64,000 nt of DNA, taken from NCBI GenBank assembly GCA_916613615.1, contig OU744732.1:50552227-50616226 (forward strand). The letters are read 5' to 3'. How positions within the stretch are numbered: the stretch's first letter is position 1; every line of letters starts with the position of its first letter. The notes below the pieces were generated by a model that worked only from the letters and a program-made list of their open reading frames with translations, searched no databases and was not told where the DNA came from. Made by a program: the position numbers and the translations under genes. Positions 45,701 to 53,165 of this stretch are shown in pieces. The DNA comes from Steromphala cineraria. Taxonomy: Eukaryota > Mollusca > Gastropoda > Trochida > Trochidae.

Positions 45701-47640
45701 CTCTCTTGGGAGGGGTGCACACCCCAGCAACCCCCTTCTTGACTCCCCTTGACCCCTCCCCCCTTTTCACATTTTTCTGAGGGCATCAGTGTTTTACAAA
45801 CACATCTTGTTTAGAATTCTACTTCCTCATCTTGCCTTCGCACAAACAACTTTTGACTTCTCGAAAAAACTAGATATTCTAGCAAGTTCAAGATTTCAGA
45901 ATAACATCATGTTTCGATGCTTTATGAGTATTTGTACAAACATAACCTAATGGGAGAACAATGAATAGATGGATACCGTAACTTGTTAGAAAAGAAATCT
46001 GTGAATCCAACTTGTTTATACTTCAAGTCGGATAATGTTTGCTCCCAACAAAGAAGAAAAGGAAAATGTTACTGTTTACTATTGGTTCTCTTTTCACTAG
46101 AATATGAAGATGTCATGTGATGGAAAATCCTACCAAGCTTGAATTATGGTGTAGTTGTATTACCCCATCACAACTGAGAAGTCAAGACAGCCAATTCCCT
46201 CTCTTGTGAGAATCACCAAAAGCTTTATATTCAGATAAGTTCATGACTTCTTCTGCCAGATTCCTGACTTACAACCCCACGAAGCGGATCACCTCCGAGG
46301 AAGCTCTGTCACACGACTACTTCAAGGAGTCCCCGCTCCCTGTTGATCCTTCCATGTTCCCCACGTGGCCTGCCAAGAGTGAACAGCCGCGTAAACATCA
46401 AAGCTCTCCCAAACCTCCTTCCGGTGGCAAGGCCTATTCCAAGTTATTGGTGAGTTGTGTTCTACTTAGCTCTGCCCTTATATTAGTACTATATAAGGGG
46501 AGGTTACTCTGTCCTCGAGTGGCCAGCCAAGACAAGCAGAACTCCCTGAAACCTCTGGGAAAAGACCAATTGCAAGTTGTCTTAAACATAGTCTAGGTAA
46601 ACTAATAGGGGAGTTTTCATAAGGGGAGGTCACACTGTTCCCCACATGTCAAGGCAAGACAAGCAGGCTCATAAAAAACAGAACTCCCTGAAACCTCCCT
46701 TTTGGGGAAAGACCTATTTCAAATTCATGGTGAGTTGTCTAAAACATTATCTAGATAAACTAATAGGGAAGGTTTCTTAAGAGGAAGTCACTCTGTTCCC
46801 TTCCAAGAGTGAACAGCCTCGTAAACATCAAAGTTCACCCAAACCTCTCTCTGGAGGCAAGGTCTGTTCTAAGTTTCTGGTGAGTTGTCTATGATATATG
46901 TAAATAAACTTAAAGGGATGTTTCATACGGGGAAGTCATTCTGTTCCTCACATGGCCATGCCAAGAGTTAGGAGCCTTGTAAACACTAGAGCTCTCATAA
47001 CCGTCTTCTGGGGGCAAAGGCCTATTCCAAGTTATTAGGGAGTTGTGTATGCGATATCTAAAGCTCTTCTGCCTAAGTGATATCTGGGCATACAAGAACA
47101 ATGTCATTCAAAGCTTGGATCTTCCATGGGGATAAAAACTGACTTCAAAGTATGTTCTGAAGGTATATCAATTAAGTTTATATTTTAGATTTGAGTTATA
47201 AGTATATGATAGAATCACAAAGAAAAGTTATCAATCAAGACTTATTCTTTCATTCATTCAGAAGCAACAGTCTCGAAATGAATTTTCTTAACTCATATAT
47301 AATTATGTAGGGTGTTATAACTGGAGCATTTTGTGTAACAGGTAAGAGAACCCTGATTTGTTGTGATGTAGGTTCAGGATGTAACACATTATCTTAAAGA
47401 CAAGGAAACAAGAGCAAATACAAAAAGTGCAAATTTGGAACAGATGTTATGTGGAAAGAAATTACTCTAGGGACTCGATGGGAGGTGAATGATCAAGAGT
47501 TTAAGTGCACTTTTTCCATGATGATGTTTCTCTTACAGGGTGACGATGATGAGTCCCTGGGGTTCCACATGGCCGGGGCGGTGAAAGGGGCGTCGGCTCA
47601 GGGTCCAGGTTTCCTCCTCAAGTTCAGTGCTCATCCTTGA
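27548..47640 (+). CDS. CDK11: CDK11 (PITSLRE) cyclin-dependent kinase, 15 coding exons
   Basis: The joined exons (27548-27711, 28066-28199, 29153-29486, 31012-31130, 31404-31538, 32255-32455, 33094-33171, 33693-33856, 36429-36641, 37968-38073, 38890-39119, 42614-42730, 45314-45462, 46260-46449, 47539-47640) give 2436 nt, 811 residues, all with GT-AG ends and consistent phase. The N-terminal half is Arg/Glu/Lys-rich coiled coil (about 100-250), then a basic RS-like stretch, a Glu-rich acidic block (about 300-350) and a Ser-rich linker. The kinase domain begins near 450: EEGTYG loop, K480, PITSLRE helix (492-498), HRD (573-575), DFG (593-595), T-loop Thr613 and APE (618-620), all intact. The C-terminus GPGFLLKF is the family tail. 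Known role of the family: nuclear cyclin-L-dependent kinase in transcription, pre-mRNA splicing and mitosis. Length is close to human CDK11 (about 795). The start is less sure: animal homologues have some 35 more N-terminal residues, and the ATG follows a splice acceptor. Confidence 0.96.
28066..28199 (+). CDS. CDK11: CDK11 coding exon 2 (basic, Lys/His/Arg-rich)
   Basis: Acceptor 'ctttccag', donor GAGA|GTGAGT. It encodes DIKPPQA, matching the conserved (D/A)IKPPQ of the family, then [16 protein letters not shown], a likely nuclear localisation signal. Confidence 0.9.
28354..28622 (+). mobile_element. hAT MITE in CDK11 intron 2
   Basis: The tip TAGAGGTGTGACGATA and the far end TGACACCTCTT are flanked by the 8 bp duplication ATTTTATT at 28346-28353 and 28623-28630. 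The interior is rich in 'cgatac' and 'gatatgtat' repeats. The element at 35044 belongs to the same family. Confidence 0.8.
29153..29486 (+). CDS. CDK11: CDK11 coding exon 3 (charged coiled coil)
   Basis: Acceptor 'caatttcag', donor AAAG|GTGATT. It encodes over 100 residues of near-continuous Arg/Glu/Lys heptad-like sequence ([17 protein letters not shown]), the long charged helix typical of CDK11 N-termini. Confidence 0.92.
29642..30697 (+). mobile_element. Family B pearl/Helentron-like element in CDK11 intron 3
   Basis: Starts AGCTCATC after a T tract with a 5' hairpin (AGGACT-GAA-AGTCC), then (TCCG)n at about 29690-29720, then about five monomers of roughly 146 bp with 'gggtcacaggggtcacaac'. 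The 3' end is GATGAGCT (inverse of the tip) followed by hairpin AGAGCC-AAT-GGCTCT and a T tract. Relatives lie at 42871 (inverted) and 57517. Confidence 0.85.
30698..31011 (+). other. CDK11 intron 3, 3' part
   Basis: Ordinary AT-rich intron sequence; the acceptor 'ggttgttgcag' ends it. Confidence 0.6.
31012..31130 (+). CDS. CDK11: CDK11 coding exon 4
   Basis: Acceptor 'tggttgttgcag', donor GACA|GTAAGT. It continues the charged helix ([19 protein letters not shown]). Confidence 0.92.
31404..31538 (+). CDS. CDK11: CDK11 coding exon 5 (RS-like) with two in-frame donors
   Basis: Acceptor 'tttttattgcag'. It encodes [12 protein letters not shown], an RS-like basic stretch. The donor used here is AGAG|GTCTGT at 31538; an alternative CCAC|GTAAGG at 31517 is closer to consensus and removes exactly 21 nt (7 codons) without changing phase, so both isoforms would be productive. 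Confidence 0.8.
31930..32192 (+). pseudogene. Two decayed tandem copies of CDK11 exon 6
   Basis: Copy A (about 31945-32040) and copy B (about 32083-32180) repeat the exon 6 acceptor region and 5' coding part: 'ttggtcct', then 'ccggagga' or 'cccgatgagg', 'acattgaggacgaggagtct'. They also repeat its upstream intron ('aagtcatatcac...tgttttgtttggtcctt'). Copy A has lost the acceptor and is full of changes. Copy B keeps a usable acceptor (ggtccttaag|GA) and frame but meets TAG at about 32175 and has no evident donor. Confidence 0.8.
32255..32455 (+). CDS. CDK11: CDK11 coding exon 6 (acidic block)
   Basis: Acceptor 'gtttggtccttcag', donor TCGG|GTAAGT. It encodes 67 residues dominated by glutamate, corresponding to the poly-Glu region of animal CDK11. 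It is the intact member of a three-copy tandem array. Confidence 0.9.
32503..32800 (+). repeat. Degenerate tandem repeat in CDK11 intron 6
   Basis: Three imperfect units share 'caattgaatgtgatctcatt', 'tgacatgttttc' or 'tgacaggtttt', 'ctgtatgattt.tgcattgctg' and 'taaagccactaa'. Confidence 0.7.
33094..33171 (+). CDS. CDK11: CDK11 coding exon 7 (Ser-rich)
   Basis: Acceptor 'tttttactttcag', donor CAAG|GTAGAT. Twenty-six codons of Ser/Asn/Ala-rich linker ([15 protein letters not shown]). Confidence 0.9.
33296..33378 (+). repeat. Short tandem repeat in CDK11 intron 7
   Basis: About five units of 'tacacatattttgtatt', some with 'gtaat' in place of 'gtatt'. Confidence 0.85.
33693..33856 (+). CDS. 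CDK11: CDK11 coding exon 8 (linker to kinase)
   Basis: Acceptor 'tattctttcag', donor ACAG|GTGGGC. It ends with [17 protein letters not shown] and LPPYFPALQ, matching the conserved DSPxxSPxE..LP.YLPALQ that precedes the kinase domain. Confidence 0.95.
34052..34959 (+). mobile_element. Family C pearl/Helentron-like element in CDK11 intron 8
   Basis: Starts with hairpin ATACCCCCG-CTACGACGTAG-CGGGGGTAT, then (TCCG/TGCG)n to about 34140, then monomers at exactly 162 bp spacing ('cgtttccggagcat' at 34145, 34307, 34469) plus a divergent fourth. The 3' end repeats CGGGGGTAT followed by hairpin GTGAGC-CGT-GCTCAC and TTTT. It shares the layout of families A and B but not their sequence. Confidence 0.85.
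35044..35421 (+). mobile_element. hAT MITE in CDK11 intron 8
   Basis: TAGAGGTGTAACGATAC and GTATCATTACACCTCTA are the terminal inverted repeats. Both flanks carry GTCATAGC (35036-35043 and 35422-35429), a perfect 8 bp duplication. Same family as 28354. A diverged relative may lie at about 39590-39855 in intron 11. Confidence 0.9.
35430..35539 (+). repeat. Short degenerate repeat of a 'gtcatagcattgtgac' unit
   Basis: Three to four imperfect copies of about 25-35 bases follow the hAT MITE and contain the same word used as its target. Confidence 0.5.
35540..35776 (+). pseudogene. Conserved coding fragment of unknown family, copy 2
   Basis: A 78-codon frame whose first 40 residues ([15 protein letters not shown], then [19 protein letters not shown]) match the fragment at 13994-14134 in protein and nucleotide. 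After this point the copies part. It sits within a CDK11 intron on the same strand, has no splice signals joining it to CDK11, and its family was not recognised. Confidence 0.5.
35777..36428 (+). other. CDK11 intron 8, 3' part
   Basis: AT-rich intron. A tip-like 'taggggtgaaacggttcac' at about 35889 resembles hAT MITE ends but no partner end was found. Acceptor 'atcttgatgcag' closes it. Confidence 0.5.
36429..36641 (+). CDS. CDK11: CDK11 coding exon 9 (kinase N-lobe)
   Basis: Phase 0 on both sides, donor TAGG|GTGAGA. Encodes GCRSVEEF, the EEGTYGVV glycine loop, ALK with K480 and FPITSLRE, the signature helix. Seventy-one codons. Confidence 0.96.
36642..37687 (+). other. CDK11 intron 9, first part
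   Basis: AT-rich intron, no gene recognised. Imperfect repeats of 'aaacggctctcaatattatcatcaa' near 36933 and 37047 suggest an old duplication. Confidence 0.5.
37688..37826. repeat. Foldback MITE in CDK11 intron 9
   Basis: Arms of about 50 bases: left 'aatatcttttgttt..gattgtgatatcacttat' and 'tctcatct.gtgac', right their inverse ending 'aaacaaaagatatcc'. A half-copy of the arm ('gagtgtgatatcac') lies upstream at about 37466. Confidence 0.75.
37968..38073 (+). CDS. CDK11: CDK11 coding exon 10
   Basis: Acceptor 'tttgtgtgtag', donor GTCG|GTGAGG. Encodes [20 protein letters not shown] and [14 protein letters not shown], near-identical to animal CDK11. Confidence 0.96.
38074..38889 (+). other. 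CDK11 intron 10
   Basis: Ordinary intron. A duplicated phrase ('gtgagg.acctgattcagttattctcatact') repeats the donor-side sequence at about 38073-38105 and 38195-38225. Confidence 0.6.
38890..39119 (+). CDS. CDK11: CDK11 coding exon 11 (catalytic loop to APE)
   Basis: Acceptor 'actttcatcag', donor AAAG|GTAGGT. Contains [30 protein letters not shown], the T-loop Thr and [10 protein letters not shown]; all catalytic residues are present. Confidence 0.97.
39120..40990 (+). other. CDK11 intron 11, first part
   Basis: AT-rich intron. About 39590-39855 contains 'atacgtatcac' and 'gatacgtat' motifs and a 'cgtcatctacttacacc' end that resemble a decayed hAT MITE. No gene recognised. Confidence 0.45.
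40994..41255. repeat. Foldback MITE in CDK11 intron 11
   Basis: A 20-base perfect inverted pair (ATCTCATTAAATCAAGATCT at 40994-41013 and its inverse at 41236-41255) is continued inward by imperfect pairing ('tctcaccaggctc' with 'gagcctgatgaga', and 'gccaatcaga' with 'tctgattggc'). Outer pairing ('acttgcatg') extends to about 40975 and 41280. Confidence 0.85.
41281..42216 (+). other. CDK11 intron 11, middle part
   Basis: AT-rich intron with no recognised element. Confidence 0.5.
42217..42342. repeat. Small imperfect foldback in CDK11 intron 11
   Basis: Left 'cagggtcccattg.acaaaacactaaggt' pairs with right 'accttagtgtt...ccaatggtccctg'. Directly followed by a tandem duplication. Confidence 0.6.
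42331..42600 (+). repeat. Two-copy 132 bp tandem duplication abutting CDK11 exon 12
   Basis: Copies start 'ggtccctgtatg' at 42331 and 'ggtcccctgtatg' at 42463 and share 'tatcccaaggaagtatca', 'acgccctttgtt', 'cctatgcatga' and 'gcaggttaag.gttaa'. The second copy runs up to the polypyrimidine tract of exon 12. Confidence 0.85.
42614..42730 (+). CDS. CDK11: CDK11 coding exon 12
   Basis: Acceptor 'gttctgtgtttcag', donor CAAG|GTGAGA. Encodes [18 protein letters not shown] and [14 protein letters not shown]; phase 0 both ends. Confidence 0.96.
42871..44725 (-). mobile_element. Family B pearl/Helentron-like element, inverted, in CDK11 intron 12
   Basis: The reverse complement of the element at 29642, but longer: from the 3' hairpin (AGAGCC/GGCTCT) at 42871 through about eleven monomers of roughly 146 bp to the CGGA microsatellite (about 44656-44680) and the 5' hairpin ending AGCTCATC at 44725. 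Monomers keep a repeated 'aaggagtctacacacaactt' phrase. Orientation is opposite to CDK11. Confidence 0.88.
44726..45313 (+). other. CDK11 intron 12, 3' part
   Basis: AT-rich intron; acceptor 'ttcaattgaag' precedes exon 13. Confidence 0.6.
45314..45462 (+). CDS. CDK11: CDK11 coding exon 13
   Basis: Donor ACAG|GTAAGG. Encodes [20 protein letters not shown] and [14 protein letters not shown], matching the C-lobe of CDK11. Confidence 0.96.
45463..46259 (+). other. CDK11 intron 13
   Basis: Ordinary intron sequence; acceptor 'cttcttctgccag'. Confidence 0.6.
46260..46449 (+). CDS. CDK11: CDK11 coding exon 14
   Basis: Donor ATTG|GTGAGT. Encodes [16 protein letters not shown], the end of the kinase fold, then [20 protein letters not shown] and a Ser/Pro/Gly-rich stretch ending YSKLL. 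Its 3' half is tandemly repeated in the next intron. Confidence 0.95.
46495..47060 (+). repeat. Four decayed tandem copies of the 3' half of CDK11 exon 14
   Basis: Units of about 125-155 bp start near 46495, 46621, 46771 and 46927. Each repeats a 'ggggaggtcactctgttcc' phrase, an exon-14-like stretch (best in units 3 and 4: 'ccaagagt.', 'aaacatcaaagtt', 'ggcaaggtctgttctaag') and, in units 2 and 3, the donor 'ggtgagttgtct'. Unit 4 has lost the donor (ttattaggga) and carries a TAG. Confidence 0.85.
46808..46879 (+). CDS. Candidate duplicate exon 14b of CDK11 (72 nt, in frame)
   Basis: In unit 3 of the array a polypyrimidine run ends in an acceptor (tctgttcccttccaag|AGT) and a donor CTG|GTGAGT follows 72 nt later. 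The 24 codons are open, start [10 protein letters not shown] and end SKFL. They resemble residues in exon 14, and phase is 0-0, matching the exon 14/15 junction. Inclusion would add a second copy of a Ser/Pro-rich, basic segment. Use is not proven. Confidence 0.4.
47061..47538 (+). other. CDK11 intron 14, 3' part
   Basis: AT-rich intron after the duplicated units; acceptor 'tgtttctcttacag'. Confidence 0.6.
47539..47640 (+). CDS. CDK11: CDK11 coding exon 15 and stop
   Basis: Encodes [13 protein letters not shown] and [17 protein letters not shown], then TGA at 47638-47640. Vertebrate proteins end at LKF; the four extra residues SAHP are specific to this lineage. Confidence 0.96.
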   Translation, partial: GDDDESLGFHMAGAVKGASAQGPGFLLKFSAHP

Positions 47641-48650
47641 AATCGTCAAACCAATGCCCATGTTTAAATCTACAAATCAACCCTCTCAGAGCTTGTCAAA
47701 GAGATGGTCAATCCATTAATCAACTCTCTCAGAGATGGTCAACCATCAACATCTGTGTCAATCCATGAATCAACTCAATCAGAGATTTTCAACCCATCAA
47801 CTTTTCTCTCAATCCATGAATCAACTCAATCAGAGATTTTCAACACATCAACTTTTCTCTCAATCCATAAATCAACTCTCTCAGTACCCAACCCATCAAT
47901 CAATCAATATATCAAAGTCTCATCGACATCCTAGTGTTGATATTCATGTTGTATTGACGGTTGTACATTGTATTGTCATCCAGTCTCTTTCTTTCATCCA
48001 TAAATTCACTAACCAGTCCAGCCATAATTGTTTGATCCTTTTGAAGACTCATTTATATCATACAGAGATGCCAACCATTACAGTTTCGGGTAATTGTTAT
48101 GATTTTAAGCATAAAATATGCAGTTAAGCTTACAAAATACTTATTTCCATTTGTCATATATGTTCATGCATCATTATTGTGACCAAATCTCATGGTTGAC
48201 ACATCCCCTTGCATCAGTTTCTCCCTAGAGGCATTACACTTTTTTCACCAAAATAACAAATAAACAGATACTGGCCGGATGTATGGCAGCTATTTTAAAA
48301 TCTGATTGTAACTGTTTAGATACTGTAAGGTGTTCAAGGCCTTTAATTACAACAATAGAGAAGAGCATACTAAATTGTGGAATTAAGAGCGTTATCAATA
48401 CAGATTATAATTTGGTAGAAAATGTCCAATTACCGATCATAATTTTGTGTCTGGGTCTAACTCTATTCATCAAATATACTTTCAAATTCATTCATCATGT
48501 TTAATGTCGGAATATGTGACCCCATATCTTGTTTGTGAGTTGACATGTCAGTGTTGGTATTCTTATGTACATATTAGCTTACTGTAAATATGTACCTCAT
48601 TACTGCATTGTAAATAACCATAAACAATAAAAAATGTGTCAAAAAGATTG
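47641..48650 (+). other. CDK11: CDK11 3' UTR with 51 bp tandem repeat
   Basis: From about 47700 to 47900 three to four units of 51 bp ('caatccatgaatcaactcaa', 'tcagagattttcaac') lie in the UTR. Since 51 is divisible by three, they create ORFs that are not genes. The UTR ends at the poly(A) signal. Confidence 0.75.
48626..48631 (+). terminator. CDK11: CDK11 poly(A) signal AATAAA
   Basis: AATAAA lies about 1 kb after the stop codon and is followed by a GT-rich stretch ('tgtcatgttttgtcttt') within 30 bases. A second AATAAA upstream (about 48259) could serve a shorter form. Confidence 0.7.
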
Positions 48651-48659
48651 TCATGTTTT

Positions 48660-49605
48660 GTCTTTATCTATCATATGATTTATGAAAGAGAATTCTTATT
48701 AAGTGATTGAGGTTCAAGAGTATGTTGTACTTTGAAAAGAACGTCAAACTTAAGGAGCCACGCCATGAGTTGTTTTAGGGTACCTTTCACAAAAATTAAT
48801 CAATAGCGTCATTTGCTCAAGAGGTATTCTGTTGCAGAAAAAAGCTTTGTATAGTACAAATGAGAAGGTTTCCAATTTAGATAATGATCTCAAACCAGAC
48901 TATGGTGAGTCATTCCGTCAAAAATAAATGGAAACTTATCGAGAGTAGTGAGAAGAATAAGGTTTAAAAGGCTACATAACTGGTAGACTTACGAATTGAA
49001 AGAGTGAATTTGGCTTCTGTGAATATAAATGACAATTTTTCAGATTTTCATCAAAACGGTATTTATTGTGTGATTGCCATTTGGGGTGAATGACTGAAAT
49101 TGAAGTTATATAATGAATCGTTCGGTTTTTTTTGTATGAGAGTGCCAACAAAATATATGATGAAATTCATGGAGTTTCTCCAAAATACACTTTTCTTCTG
49201 CTTGAGTATGCAGCATATCTCTATTGTACAAAAAGTTGCAATCTATATATTTCTTTTTTCAACCTTTTACTAGAGTAAAAAAATCGCTTCATATATCATA
49301 GATAAATCTGACTTTATTTGCATGTTAATATAGTTTTCAGTTCATTGCACCAATCATGTTTGCATGCAATTGTTGTTGATATGACCAAAGTAAGTTTCAT
49401 TGTCAACCAGTTTTAAACACATTACTTGTTACCGAAACACTCATAAAATATACTAATTTACATGCGACTCTGAGGAACCATTTAATCCAGAGCACATCTT
49501 ACAGAGTTCAAATGCTTCTTACCATGTATCCACTGCATCTTTACTACCTTAGATATAGGGATAGACATTAAGCTTTTTCAAGACTTTTAATTGACATAAT
49601 CAAAC
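48660..49605. other. Intergenic DNA
   Basis: AT-rich, no recognised gene or repeat. Confidence 0.4.
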
Positions 49606-49611
49606 TCTTCT

Positions 49612-50000
49612 TAGGAATTGTGGTGTTTCGGCTTTGGATCAAGAGATATGGGGTTCATATCGTGCAACTTTGTCTGCAGTAGTGAACTGTACTACAGCCA
49701 GTAAGGTTTGGATGCAATACAAAAACTCGGAACCACCCTTGGTTTGCTAGTTCCAGACAATGCTTGCAGGTTTCAGTGCAATAGGGGGCACGATAGCGCA
49801 GTGGTTAGCGCTTTGGATCAGGAGGTCCGTGGTTCGAATCCTGCCAGGGTCTTGGCAACTTTGTCTGCAGTTGAGAACTGTTCTGCAGGCCGTCAAGTTT
49901 GGGTGCAATGCTACACTGAATTTCAGTGCAGTAACACCTATGGTTGCTAGTTCCAGCCGATGCTCGCAGGTTTCACCGCAATGCATAGGCACAATAGTGC
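49612..50000 (+). mobile_element. Dimeric tRNA-derived SINE
   Basis: The second unit (about 49788-50000) has a clear A box (TAGCGCAGTGGTTAGCGC) and exact B box (GGTTCGAATCC at 49832-49842). Its acceptor-stem arms do not pair, so it is a SINE head, not a tRNA gene. Its body ('caactttgtctgcagt', 'gctagttccag..aatgct', 'gcaggtttca') also occurs in a more diverged unit just upstream (about 49612-49787) with a degraded head. Only the second unit looks able to recruit Pol III. Confidence 0.75.
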
Positions 50001-51111
50001 TTTCTCCCTGCAATAATAGAACTATAGAAGTAAAACAAAGTAGTTCTTATTAATCCACCATTTCTTTAAACAACAAACCTAGCAAAATTAAAGAAGGAAT
50101 ACCCAACTCTTTACTTGAATAATCTCAAGTGAGCAGGGCCAACATTTTTTCCAGGCGTTCGTTTACATGATTTATATGCAATAATTTCTATTAAATGTGT
50201 TACTTTCGTAGCAATCGGTATATCAACACTTCCAAAACTGTATCAATCAATTCAAAGGTCAATTTGCAAATGACGTCACCTGTCAGCAGTTCCATCCTTC
50301 ACATTTAATCTACATCGATGCTTGTCCATGGTGACATGTCTTGAGAGCTAAACAATCGCTGTTGAGTCTCTTTGTTGCATGCTAATCCTGAAGTTATTGT
50401 GTCAATGACTGTCAATTGGGCACATGTCCATGCTCTCCTGAGCTGAAGAACTTCACAACATGCCGACCTTTCATGTTCATCACCCATGACGTAATTTAGA
50501 ACCAACGCTTGCGATGGCTAATGTAACAGATATCAAATTTCAAAACTTCTGTTTTGTTTATTTCTGGATCACTCGGAATCCTCAAAACCTTTCTGTATTG
50601 CCGCATTGCATTAAAGGGGAACTAGTACTTTGAGGCTTTCACACCTGATTGACCAGCAGTTACGTAATGCCATAGCCGAGAAAAGAGGTCACGTGACACG
50701 GACTGGGCGCCGGCCAAACGAATTCACCTTTATGACATGCGGTCGTTGATTGGCTGAATCATTATCTTGTTCCTATCCCTATTTAATACCGTTATTGTTA
50801 TGTACCCCAATTATCTGTAAAGATAAAGGTAATAAAAGAATCTGAATCTGAATCTATCGAGCAATGAGCTGTTTTGTCTTAGAGAAATGTTTTCGAATCT
50901 AAAATGACCCAGCGGAATAGAATTGAACAATCATTATGTTTTATCAGATGAAACAAAATTAACACTCATTGTCGTGTAGCTTCAGATTTTTAAATTCTGT
51001 ATAGTATAGTTTTATAACCAAAATTTTTTATACAATCTTCATTTATGCTTAAATAACATCACAACAGTACAGTATTGAATACGTTGGTTTAAACATATAT
51101 ATGCATGTTAA
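50001..51111. other. Intergenic DNA with a LINE-like 3' tail
   Basis: A piece at about 50640-50860 ends 'aataaaagaatctgaatctgaatct', a (GAATCT)n tail like those of non-LTR retrotransposons of the CR1/L2 kind, and is preceded by a GC-richer stretch. No reverse-transcriptase frame is present. The rest has no recognised gene. Confidence 0.4.
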
Positions 51112-52577
51112 GGTGATCGGAAAAAAAGTAACAGGAAAAAAAGTAAGGTTAATCATACATGAAATAGGATACGCAAAAAACCAATAGGCTTATTCAAATG
51201 CGTGTCCTTCAAAAAACAAAGATAATTTGCGGATAATAACATCATATCGATGAACACAATCCGTACATAGGTAACAATTTGAAAAATAGTTTTTAAAGAG
51301 ATCACTCATTTTAGAATAATAATCGGTCTTGAATAACTTCAACAAAATATACTTGTTTTGAACTGGCAGAATCCTCTTCTTACATGTGAGTGCACCCGTT
51401 CAATTGTGTAGTTTATTTTAAGATAACAGAATAAATAGCTTTTTTCCTACGGCAATGTTCTAATTTTTATTGCTGCAGCCTCAGATAAAAAATAAATCAA
51501 AGTTAAGTCAAGAGAGTCTATTAATTTTGTTGATAAATTGGTGTAATAGTTAAATGTTACTGTTTTCCAAGATAGTCAGATAGATAGTTGCCGAATAAAA
51601 TCATCCTTATGTCAAATCAAACTTCAATACTAGGCATACCCAGTAACATCTGCAAACTTATTACGTACCAAAAAATAAAACATTTACTCATATATCTTCG
51701 TGAGTTTATCATGAGGTAATGGACAAATTTTAGAGTTCAATATCACATGCCAAATCGATGAAAAATGTCCGTTGAGGATAAAATGTTGTTGTTGGGTTGG
51801 AGTTTAACGTCTTCTTTCACCTTACGGTGATGTCGCCGACGTGGATTGAGGATAAAAGGTTGATTATAAGATTATAGGTAAAAAAGTCCTCGGAAAAAAA
51901 GTACCAGAAAAAAAAGTCCTCAGGAAAATGTCCTTTTATCGTAAAAACAGATTACATTGATCTTGACATCAAAATTTTTGTAAAAAATGCATCCTTGAGT
52001 ATTAATAATTGAAAACTATGTTTGTTTTAACTGACAAAGTAATCTTTGCAATTGATATTGTTAAGAAAGTATGAAGTGTTTATGTATAATGACTTTAAAT
52101 ACATGGATTAAATTATTAGATTTAGCCATGAAGGATGTTACGATAACTAATTTAGGATTAAAATTGAGAGCTTGTAATTGTATTGAAGAACTCAACGACT
52201 TGAATGTGTGATTTTAGCTGACTGGATCAAAGCAGTTCTGCATTGTCATGTGAGTTTAGCTGAGTTAATCAAAGAAGGCTACTCTATCAGGAGATGCGAG
52301 AACTAACAATGTTTGCGAAGGGTGGAACACCAAGTTCTTCAACTTGGTTGGGCACCACCACCCAAGTGCCTGGCGAACCATCGATTGGTTCAAAAATGAT
52401 AAATTTGTTGATGTTTTGTTGAAATATTAATGTGATTCAGAAATGTCACAAATATCACGATATCATAAATGTATGTTGAATCATATACAAAGTACATGTA
52501 AATAAACTTATTAATCAAAATCTTTGGTTTTTACAAATAGGACTTTTTTTCCGAGGACTTTTTTCCGATTATAACCG
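51112..52577. repeat. Inverted-repeat element with poly-A 'AAAAAAGTCCTCGG' ends
   Basis: The left motif 'aaaaaagtcctcggaaaaaa' (about 51880) has its inverse at about 52541-52570 ('tttttttccgaggactttttt'), giving an inner unit of about 0.7 kb. A related left motif at 51112-51145 ('ggtgatcggaaaaaaagtaa') may mark an outer boundary. A short fragment at about 51788-51835 ('ttgttgttgggttggagttt') looks like another interspersed repeat. No coding capacity. Confidence 0.5.
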
Positions 52578-53027
52578 ATAATAACCTTTCATAAAGATTT
52601 TTTTTATGAATGTGCGTTGCTGTTGTTAAATTGAGTTAAGATTTAATCTTTGTCTAAATGTTTCAAATAGATCAAATATTTATCATCTTTCTTTAACAGG
52701 TATCATAAACAGTAATGTCTCCTCGGATTTCAGGCACTGAAATAAACAGGTTTATTTTTACTTGTTTAATTGTGAGGATAATAAAATACATCGCTGATAT
52801 TTGTAATCACTGTAATCACACCCAATACGTTGATAAAATATACATCTCGTTAGTACCACCTTATCTATCTCTGTAATTTTCTTTTATGACGACCGGACAC
52901 CTGTCATTTTATACGTTGTGTATCTATAGCAATGAAAGTGTGAAATGTCTAGTCGTATGACGTAAACAGTGACATAACTGTCCGGGCACTAACTAGCTTG
53001 TCATCACAACAGGCGACAGATTGTCTG
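52578..53027. other. Intergenic DNA
   Basis: No feature recognised. Confidence 0.4.
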
Positions 53028-53165
53028 GCCTAGTGACCAACGAATTTGTACATAACAGTGACCGCCGACTGTCTTGGTATCTTACTGCAGACCGAATGTC
53101 TAGACTAGTGACTAACGTATTCGTACATGGCAGTGACCACCAATTGTCCTGGCACCTTTCTGCAG
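53028..53165 (+). repeat. Two-copy ~70 bp tandem duplication
   Basis: Units share 'tagtgac.aacg.att.gtaca', 'cagtgacc.cc', 'ttctgcagac' or 'ttactgcagac'. The minus-strand ORF at 52993-53208 repeats residues for this reason. Confidence 0.75.

Noticed and set aside
47704..48127. Plus-strand ORFs with repeated Ser-Ile-His-Glu-Ser and Gln-Ser-Met-Asn-Gln units
   Set aside because: They lie in the CDK11 3' UTR and reflect a 51 bp tandem repeat.
49788..49860. Functional tRNA gene
   Set aside because: A and B boxes are good, but the acceptor-stem arms do not pair and the body continues as a repeat; called a SINE head.
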